From contig NZ_CAMLOV010000231.1 of the NCBI RefSeq assembly GCF_946481715.1, positions 1-7,135 on the forward strand: 7,135 bases of DNA, given 5' to 3'. The notes below the pieces were generated by a model. The model saw only the letters and a list, made by a program, of their open reading frames with translations. It searched no databases and was not told the origin of the DNA. The translations under genes were made by a program, and so were the position numbers. This DNA comes from an uncultured Mucilaginibacter sp. Lineage in GTDB: Bacteria > Bacteroidota > Bacteroidia > Sphingobacteriales > Sphingobacteriaceae. Shown one piece after another: positions 1 through 4,655 of the stretch (position 1 is its first letter; every line of letters starts with the position of its first letter).

Positions 1-573
1 TGTTGCGCCGTTGCTCATGGTAACCAGCTCATCGCCCGGGAAGCAGATATCATTCCCATAAGTAGCCGATTCCTCCTTCATGTCCTTCCCGTTGTTTAAC
101 ACCTTGTACTGCTGAAAGCTTAACTCTTTAGACAGCACATAGCTCAATTTCAGGATGAAGTTCTTCTCCACCTTATTTATATCGTCGATATCCTGGAAGT
201 AGGCAGCCCATACTTTAGCATCGGCGGTAAAATCGGGCACAAGCGCCTGGTATTTTTTGCCGGTTTCGCTGGTGTAGAATACCATGGTACCAATGTCCTG
301 CATACCTTCTTTGGCTACCAGCTTATACAGGTCGATGCGTTTCTTCAAATTATCGCTGCCTGTGATGAAGTAAGGTTTGCGGCCCTCGTACCTGTCCAGT
401 ACATAAGCATTATCAAACTTCACGTAGGTATCATTATCAAGGTTGGCAATGGTGTAGGTTTTTGCCTTGGTATACTCCGCGAGTGTAAGCGGGCGCGGGT
501 TTGGTGTTTTCTCCTGTGCAAAAGCGGCGGAGGTTAAAAAAAGTATTATTAGTGCAGATAGTAAATTACGCAT
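1..573 (-). CDS. Secreted protein with apparent C-terminal Hint (hedgehog/intein) domain, partial (N-terminal 191 residues)
   Basis: An uninterrupted reading frame of 191 codons starts with ATG at 573 and runs off the left edge, so the C-terminus is missing. Residues 1-19 form a typical Sec signal peptide (basic MRN, hydrophobic core LLSALIILFLTSAAFA, cleavage expected near AFA-Q). Residues 20-170 are a soluble region I do not recognise, rich in Lys, Asp and Tyr (for example YVLDRYEGRKPYFITG at 57-72). From Cys177 the sequence reads CFPGDELVTMSNGAT, which fits the first block of Hint domains: a nucleophilic Cys, then a G-D/T-x-[VIL]-x-x-x-x-G pattern. Hint domains self-cleave or splice proteins; in bacteria they occur in inteins, bacterial intein-like proteins and secreted pre-toxins. 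The second catalytic block (TxxH) and the C-terminal His-Asn would lie outside the window, so activity cannot be judged. There is no Shine-Dalgarno, only an A-rich leader. The reading frame is secure; the Hint call rests on about 15 residues. Confidence 0.8.
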   Translation of the reverse strand, partial: MRNLLSALIILFLTSAAFAQEKTPNPRPLTLAEYTKAKTYTIANLDNDTYVKFDNAYVLDRYEGRKPYFITGSDNLKKRIDLYKLVAKEGMQDIGTMVFYTSETGKKYQALVPDFTADAKVWAAYFQDIDDINKVEKNFILKLSYVLSKELSFQQYKVLNNGKDMKEESATYGNDICFPGDELVTMSNGAT

Positions 574-620
574 TTTAGTTCGATTAGAGTGCCTTTTTGC
601 ATTGCGGTCATTTTTTTAAC

Positions 621-656
621 CACAGAGAACACGGAGGAGGCACAGAGGGACACAGA
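621..656. repeat. Degenerate CACAGAG-type intergenic repeat
   Basis: The stretch consists of imperfect reiterations of a purine-rich unit (cacagagaacacggagg, then cacagagggacacaga). Similar CACAGAG/ACACGGAGG strings are, from memory, frequent between genes in Bacteroidota. It lies 48 nt upstream of the start codon of the Hint-domain gene, inside its presumed leader or promoter region. No function is evident. Confidence 0.45.
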
Positions 657-683
657 TTTTTTTATTTATATTTTTTTTTAATT

Positions 684-732
684 CCCTCCCTAGGGAGGGG
701 TGTGCTGGCATGAGCGCAAAGGCAGGGAGGGG
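684..732. repeat. Palindrome plus direct copy (agggagggg)
   Basis: Positions 684-699 form a perfect 16-bp palindrome (ccctccctagggaggg). Its right half, agggagggg (692-700), recurs as a direct copy at 724-732. With the larger inverted-repeat element to its right, this makes the region between the aminotransferase and the Hint-domain gene almost wholly repetitive. It is probably a remnant of a dispersed repeat and not a regulatory site. Confidence 0.5.
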
Positions 733-764
733 TTAGCCGCTTTACAAGAAGCATGCATAGTAGT

Positions 765-859
765 AGCCCCCTCTAAATCTCCCCCGGAAGGGGAGACTTT
801 AGCTTCGTCCTCACTATTTTTTTCAAGTCCTCCCTACCGGGGAGGATTTAGGTGGGGCT
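765..859. repeat. 95-bp MITE/REP-like element with 35-bp imperfect terminal inverted repeats
   Basis: The left arm (765-799, beginning agccccctctaaatct) and the right arm (825-859, ending gatttaggtggggct) are reverse complements at 28 of 35 positions, separated by 25 nt. Each arm also contains its own G/C-rich palindromic core (ctcccccggaaggggag and cctccctaccggggagg), so the RNA could fold either as one long stem or as two short ones. The right end is 3 nt from the aminotransferase stop codon. In the direction of that gene the structure is not followed by a U-run, so it is not a canonical intrinsic terminator, though it could protect the mRNA 3' end. Similar sequences are, from memory, common between genes in Sphingobacteriaceae. 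Confidence 0.75.
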
Positions 860-862
860 TTT

Positions 863-2035
863 TTATGATATCTCCTTAAACGCGGATGCAAAGGCTTCCA
901 TTTCGTCCATACGGCCGATGCTGATGCGGCACCAGTCCTGGCCGTTCAGTTTCCAGTCGCGCAGGGCAACGCCGCGTTTCATCATTTCGTCGGAGAATTT
1001 CTTGCCGTCCATCTTCAAGGGGAACATCACAAAATTTGCCGAGGACGGGATATAAGTATAGCCCTCCTTCTTCAGCGTTTCGTATAAAAACTCTTTGGAT
1101 GCATTGGTTTTCTTCAGCGCATCCTGCAGGTAATCTGTTTCGTTGTACGCTGCAAGGGCGGCTGCCAGCGTGGCAGACGATAACCCAGCCCAAACCGGCG
1201 TATAATTACTCAGCGTTTTAACGGTATCCGGCTGGCCTACAATAAAACCGAGGCGCAAGCCTGCAAAGCCGTATAGTTTAGAGAAGGTGCGCGCAATAAT
1301 TACATTTTGCCCCGCTTTAACGCAATCCATCATGCTTGCAGCCTTTGGGTTGAGCAGGTAATCTATATAAGCCTCATCCACAAAAACCAGTGTTTTTTTA
1401 GATACGCGCTCGCAAAAGCCTTTCAGTTTTTCGGTATCTACAATGGTAGCTGTAGGGTTGTTTGGGTTGCAAATGTACACCAGCCCGGTATTGTCGCTTA
1501 CCTTGGCTTCCATAGCATCCAGGTCAAGCTTGTAATCGGCCGTTAAGGGTACTTTTACCCATTTTCCGTCGAAGTGTTCGGCCTGTGTTGGCAGGTCGTC
1601 ATAAGATGGGTCGCCGGTGATGATGTCCTTACCGCCCTTGCTGTAGTACATGGCGGCAGCCAGTAACAGTGGCGAGGAGCCTGACGATAACAGCACATTG
1701 TTTCCTTTTACGCCCTCGTAGCTTGCTACCTTAAGGCGCATGTTAAATTGCTGCGCAAAGGTGTACTGGTAGCTGGTATCTAACGAATCTACAATGGCCT
1801 TTTTAGCGGCTGCAGACGGGCCGAAAGGGTTTTCGTTGGCCATCAGCCTTGCTTTCATGGGGGCAGGCAGCTGCATCAGGGCAGCTTCTTCTGCCAGCAT
1901 GGTGTTGCCGGTGCGCATTTTACGTACAAGCGGCATCGCGGCCAGCTTGCTAACAGTGCTGCTTAAAAAAGCTACACCGCCCGCCAGCATAGCGCTGCTT
2001 TTTATCCAGTTTCTGCGGTTTAGTGAATTTGACAT
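863..2035 (-). CDS. Tat-exported PLP-dependent aminotransferase (class I/II, histidinol-phosphate aminotransferase-like)
   Basis: This 390-residue protein is a fold-type I PLP enzyme that should transfer an amino group between an amino acid and a 2-oxo acid. Visible landmarks are MANENPFGPS (66-74), characteristic of HisC-like enzymes; GDPSYDD (141-147); the CNPNNPT loop (189-195); VDEAYIDYL (219-227), whose Asp contacts the pyridine nitrogen; TFSKLYGFAGLRLG (250-263) with Lys253 as the Schiff-base lysine; and CRISIG (369-374) with Arg370 as the likely substrate-carboxylate ligand. All key residues are present. Unlike cytosolic HisC it begins NRRNWIKSSAMLAGG (6-20), a twin-arginine signal, with cleavage probably near residue 33, and no histidine-biosynthesis genes are nearby. 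It starts 27 nt after the oxidase stop, so the two are probably co-transcribed. The ATG at 2035 is well placed for the signal; the leader is A-rich without a Shine-Dalgarno. True substrates are unknown. Confidence 0.93.
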   Translation of the reverse strand: MSNSLNRRNWIKSSAMLAGGVAFLSSTVSKLAAMPLVRKMRTGNTMLAEEAALMQLPAPMKARLMANENPFGPSAAAKKAIVDSLDTSYQYTFAQQFNMRLKVASYEGVKGNNVLLSSGSSPLLLAAAMYYSKGGKDIITGDPSYDDLPTQAEHFDGKWVKVPLTADYKLDLDAMEAKVSDNTGLVYICNPNNPTATIVDTEKLKGFCERVSKKTLVFVDEAYIDYLLNPKAASMMDCVKAGQNVIIARTFSKLYGFAGLRLGFIVGQPDTVKTLSNYTPVWAGLSSATLAAALAAYNETDYLQDALKKTNASKEFLYETLKKEGYTYIPSSANFVMFPLKMDGKKFSDEMMKRGVALRDWKLNGQDWCRISIGRMDEMEAFASAFKEIS

Positions 2036-2062
2036 ATCGTTTTAATTTAGTTTTGTCTCTTT

Positions 2063-3646
2063 TTACTTTGTTGCGGGGTAGCTTAGCCGTTGTTCGGTTA
2101 CGCGGGCATGTACCTGCGCCACCACGCTCCTTGCCGATTCAAATGCCCCAGCCATCCAGGCGTTAAGGTATGTAAGGTGCTCCCCTGCAAAATACACCTG
2201 CTTATCGGGTTTCAGTAAAGCCGGGTATTGGGTTTTGCGGGTTTCGTTATTATAAACGGCCCATCCGCCCAGGTTGTATTTGGTTTTATGCCAGCTTACC
2301 GAGAACGACCGCTCAAATTCGGTGTCGTATTGCGGATGTATCAGCCTGCCTTTTTGCAGGGCAAGCTGCTCGCGTTCGGCGTAGCTTAGGTCGCCGGTGC
2401 GTACCGCTTTTTCGTTAAAATTGTAATACCCTATCAAGATACCCTTTTTACCCAAATAATCATAACTTGGGTAAAATATTTGCGTTAAATCGTTATTAGT
2501 GTGGGTAATACCGCCATAAATATGATCGTCCTCCTCCCAAAACCTGCGCTTAAACTGTAGCCCTATCTTTCCTGTTTGGATATAGCCGATATAATCAATC
2601 GCGCGGCTTACATCGCCCGAAAAGTTGTTGTTGATATTGCTGAGTACGGGCAACGGCAGGGTGCAAATGCAAAGGTCGCCCTGCAATACGTGTTCGCCGG
2701 TGGCATCTTTATAAGTAACTTTTACACCCTCGGCCAGGTTGGTGATATTGTTCACCTCGGCGCCTAACTTTAATGATGGCGCTACCTGTTTTTGCAGCGC
2801 CTTGGCTATCATGTCCATACCGCCAACGGCCTGGAACATGGTCATCTGCAACTCGTAGGTATATTCGGCAACGTTATAAAAATCAGGGTCTAAAAGCCCC
2901 GACCGGATGATATCCGCCAGTTTGTTCGCCTCCGCTATTTTACCGGGCTTGTTTCCCGCCCCCGGCGATTCGGCGTAACCCCTGCGGGCAGATGCTTTGT
3001 AAAGTTTATCAATATCCAAGCCGCCTTCGGCAGCCAGGTATTCCAGTACTTTTTGGGCATCTTCTTTGGTGAGGGCACTATCTAAAGCGCCATGGTCTAC
3101 GCTTTTGCTCAGCAGTTCGGCCATGTAGCCGCGTACATCGTTATGCACCTCGCGGGCGCGGATCTTTTTGTTGGAGAGCGGGCCTTTGCCTTCGGCAAAG
3201 TAATAGGCCCCTTCGTTTATGTTGTTGTAAACCTGTATGGGTACTCCCAGTTCTTTACAGTAATGCAGGGTAAGCTGGTGGTGGTGCGGTATGCGGGATG
3301 GGCCTGCATTAAAATATAGCCCGTCGTCGAATTTGGCTGTTGTGGCAGGCATGCCGGTTTCCTGGTTGGTGCTGCCGTTGCGGATGCTCCAACATCGCCC
3401 CCCTGCCCTTCCGCGCGCCTCTAATATGGTGGTTTTATAGCCCAGCTTGTTCAATTCGTAGGCAGATGCCATACCGGCTAATCCGCCACCTAAAATAATA
3501 ATGTGTTTGCCAGTGCCGGTGCCTGTAAGATTAAAGGCATGTGCCGGCGCAGATTTGAGCATGCCCAATGCCAGCATGGCCGGGTAAGTGCCGCCTGCAA
3601 GCATAGCGCCCTTGCTTAAAAAATTCCTGCGGGTTAAATTTTCCAA
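2063..3646 (-). CDS. Tat-exported FAD-dependent amine oxidase, L-amino-acid-oxidase-like
   Basis: A flavin amine oxidase that should oxidatively deaminate an amine or amino acid using FAD, giving the imine/oxo acid, ammonia and H2O2. Numbering from a TTG start at 3646 (527 residues): twin-arginine signal LTRRNFLSKGAMLAGG (4-19) with an APAHA cleavage site near 37; Rossmann ILGGGLAGM (51-59) with GxGxxG; Glu76 (ILEAR) for the FAD ribose; RAGGR (80-84); GPSRIPHHH (115-123); and the C-terminal FAD motif FAGEHLTYLNAWMAGAFESA (485-504). GPxRIP matches the L-amino-acid-oxidase motif in which Arg (here 118) binds the substrate carboxylate. An in-frame ATG at 3739 would add 31 residues, but these are encoded largely by an intergenic hairpin (3685-3714) and push the RR pair to residue 37, so I prefer TTG, which gives MENLTRRNF. 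The aminotransferase follows after 27 nt. The family is secure; the exact start and substrate are not. Confidence 0.9.
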   Translation of the reverse strand: MENLTRRNFLSKGAMLAGGTYPAMLALGMLKSAPAHAFNLTGTGTGKHIIILGGGLAGMASAYELNKLGYKTTILEARGRAGGRCWSIRNGSTNQETGMPATTAKFDDGLYFNAGPSRIPHHHQLTLHYCKELGVPIQVYNNINEGAYYFAEGKGPLSNKKIRAREVHNDVRGYMAELLSKSVDHGALDSALTKEDAQKVLEYLAAEGGLDIDKLYKASARRGYAESPGAGNKPGKIAEANKLADIIRSGLLDPDFYNVAEYTYELQMTMFQAVGGMDMIAKALQKQVAPSLKLGAEVNNITNLAEGVKVTYKDATGEHVLQGDLCICTLPLPVLSNINNNFSGDVSRAIDYIGYIQTGKIGLQFKRRFWEEDDHIYGGITHTNNDLTQIFYPSYDYLGKKGILIGYYNFNEKAVRTGDLSYAEREQLALQKGRLIHPQYDTEFERSFSVSWHKTKYNLGGWAVYNNETRKTQYPALLKPDKQVYFAGEHLTYLNAWMAGAFESARSVVAQVHARVTEQRLSYPATK

Positions 3647-3684
3647 AATGTAACAGATCAGTGATAGGTGTTGTAAATCGCGGT

Positions 3685-3714
3685 CCGCAGGGTTCTCTTC
3701 GAGAAACCCTGCGG
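3685..3714. repeat. 30-bp palindromic hairpin upstream of the oxidase gene
   Basis: The outer 10 bases on each side (ccgcagggtt and aaccctgcgg) are perfect reverse complements, followed inward by a 1-nt bulge, three more pairs and a ttc loop. It lies between the upstream in-frame ATG (3739) and the preferred TTG start (3646). It may be a dispersed palindromic repeat or a structured 5' leader of the oxidase-aminotransferase mRNA. No U-run follows it in either direction, so it is not a terminator. Confidence 0.7.
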
Positions 3715-3757
3715 GGACGGATAAATAACCTAAAAGCATTAAAGGCTATTCACAGTG

Positions 3758-3788
3758 GAAATTTAGCTGTTTTTTAAAACAAAGCCAA
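3758..3788 (-). promoter_or_regulatory. Candidate Bacteroidota-type promoter for the oxidase-aminotransferase operon
   Basis: On the minus strand TTG (3788-3786) is followed after 20 nt by TAAATTTC (3765-3758), a 7-of-8 match to the Bacteroidota -7 consensus TAnnTTTG with a suitable spacing to a TTG-type -33 element. Transcription would start near 3750, giving a leader of about 105 nt, including the hairpin, before the TTG start codon. The motif is short and AT-rich, so a chance match is possible. Confidence 0.35.
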
Positions 3789-3814
3789 TTAAATTATCAA
3801 CATCCGCTAAAATG

Positions 3815-3941
3815 TTACGGCTTTTTGCGAGAAAAGCAGGGTTTGGTGCGTTTGGGTTGCTGCAGCCCCGCTGTACGCTGCAAGTCCTCCTTCGTCCGGG
3901 CTTTACGCTGCCATCAGGTTTAGATGGGTTTGGGGTTGTGC
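3815..3941. repeat. Probable dispersed intergenic repeat, non-coding
   Basis: This GC-richer stretch in an otherwise AT-rich spacer holds internal similarity: tacgctgc at 3874-3881 and 3904-3911, a short gcagc/gctgc inverted pair around 3862-3881, and related gggtttggtgcg (3839-3850) and gggtttggggttg (3926-3938) strings. Open frames exist on both strands but show no recognisable domain, signal or family. I recall similar strings (tacgctgcaagtcc, tccgggctttacgctgc) between genes in related genomes, but cannot verify this here. Confidence 0.35.
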
Positions 3942-3961
3942 TTATTTTTTTACTTTTTTCT

Positions 3962-4068
3962 CCACCGCGGCATTGCGAGGTACGAAGCAATCTCCTGATA
4001 AGCAGAGCCGCTTTGCATCCCGCTCGTCTTACGTAGAGATTGCTTCGTACCTCGCAATGACGTGGTGG
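3962..4068. repeat. 107-bp MITE-like element with 33-bp terminal inverted repeats
   Basis: The left arm (3962-3994) and right arm (4036-4068) are reverse complements at 31 of 33 positions. The inner 24 bases (cattgcgaggtacgaagcaa plus tctc) match perfectly, around a 41-nt centre. The core tgcgaggtacgaagcaatct is, from memory, a widespread intergenic repeat in Bacteroidota. It lies 26 nt downstream of the DinB-gene stop. Reading in the gene's direction the structure is followed by an A-rich and not a U-rich run, so it is not a canonical terminator. No transposase is present, so any mobility would depend on enzymes encoded elsewhere. Confidence 0.85.
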
Positions 4069-4093
4069 ATGAAGTTCTTGGCTGACTTATTCC

Positions 4094-4567
4094 CTACACC
4101 AACACCAACTGCCCAAAATGGTAAGCAATATGGTTGGTGCGGCTAAGCAGTACGCTTAGGCGGTTGCGGGTTGGGTCGTTGGCGAAGTCTTCGTCCGTCA
4201 TGGCGTTGTGGCGCTTAAACCAGTCTTCGGCGGGTAGGGCGTTAAACAGTTCTGTTAGGTGGCTGTGCACCTCGTCCCAGTATTGTTTAAGCTGCGCAAC
4301 AGTGTAGGCATCGACAGCAGGCCCATCCGGCGAGCGTAAGAACACCGGGGCAAGCTCCGGGTATAAGGCCTCGCCCAAGCCCAAAGTATCGCTTAGCAGC
4401 CCGTGGTAGCTGCTGAGGTGGCCATACAGGTAAATGATGCGGTTTTTGCCGGGTGCTATGGTTTGCTGAAAATCGGCATCGCTAAGGGCATTGAAATATT
4501 TTTCGGCGCGGGCAACCTGGGTGTTCCAACCTTGTAGCGCCATTTTTACAAATAATTGCTGATCCAT
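4094..4567 (-). CDS. DinB-family putative metal-dependent protein
   Basis: The 157-residue protein has the length and helical character of DinB/YfiT-like four-helix-bundle proteins. Three histidines lie where the family binds a divalent metal: His50 in LYGHL (47-51) and the closing pair His146 and His150 in NHIAYHFGQLVL (145-156), the family's H-x3-H...GQL signature. Some DinB relatives are thiol-dependent S-transferases or hydrolases, but the substrate cannot be predicted. No signal peptide is present, so it should be cytoplasmic. The next gene upstream ends 88 nt away. The ATG lies inside a perfect 12-bp inverted repeat (4560-4592), which would bury the start codon in an mRNA stem; the A-rich run just before the ATG is the only ribosome-binding candidate. 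Met9 is an alternative start outside the stem, but M1 gives the more usual length. It ends TAG just after the metal-site helix, so the protein is slightly short at its C-terminus. Confidence 0.88.
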   Translation of the reverse strand: MDQQLFVKMALQGWNTQVARAEKYFNALSDADFQQTIAPGKNRIIYLYGHLSSYHGLLSDTLGLGEALYPELAPVFLRSPDGPAVDAYTVAQLKQYWDEVHSHLTELFNALPAEDWFKRHNAMTDEDFANDPTRNRLSVLLSRTNHIAYHFGQLVLV

Positions 4568-4592
4568 CTTTTTTTGTGGTAAAGATGGATCA
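4560..4592 (-). promoter_or_regulatory. Perfect 12-bp inverted repeat over the DinB start codon
   Basis: tgatccatcttt (4560-4571) and aaagatggatca (4581-4592) are exact reverse complements separated by 9 nt. In the minus-strand transcript this forms a 12-bp stem with a 9-nt A-rich loop (ACCACAAAA), and the ATG (4567-4565) lies within the 3' arm. It could limit translation until melted, or act as a DNA operator for an autoregulator. The structure is seen directly; the function is inferred. Confidence 0.6.
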
Positions 4593-4655
4593 ACAATAAC
4601 GGATTTGGTAGTATCCGGATGAAATTGACTTGTTGTTGACGATGCACCCAGATGG

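Noticed and set aside
621..656. Possible CRISPR or tandem-repeat array
   Set aside because: The CACAGAG-like units are short and degenerate, with no regular spacers or conserved repeat length, and no cas genes are present.
765..864. Intrinsic terminator on the plus strand (stem followed by a T-run at 859-864)
   Set aside because: No plus-strand gene ends here, and the T-run is the complement of the A-rich sequence around the aminotransferase stop codon; in that gene's own direction no U-run follows the stem.
1307..1546. Plus-strand open frames opposite the aminotransferase and oxidase genes
   Set aside because: They are antisense shadows of genes whose catalytic motifs are intact on the minus strand; none has a signal, domain or leader of its own.
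863..2035. Assignment as biosynthetic histidinol-phosphate aminotransferase (hisC)
   Set aside because: The motifs are HisC-like, but the protein carries a twin-arginine export signal and sits beside an amino-acid oxidase with no histidine-biosynthesis neighbours, so a biosynthetic role is unlikely.
3763..3990. 75-codon open frame on the minus strand between the oxidase and DinB genes
   Set aside because: Its low-complexity composition (Lys/Pro/Ser/Arg-rich) coincides with the probable dispersed repeat and one arm of the 107-bp inverted repeat. It has no domain, signal or plausible ribosome-binding site, and the opposite strand is equally open.
3812..4036. 74-codon open frame on the plus strand in the same spacer
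   Set aside because: It spans the repeat and the left arm and centre of the inverted-repeat element, with no recognisable protein features.
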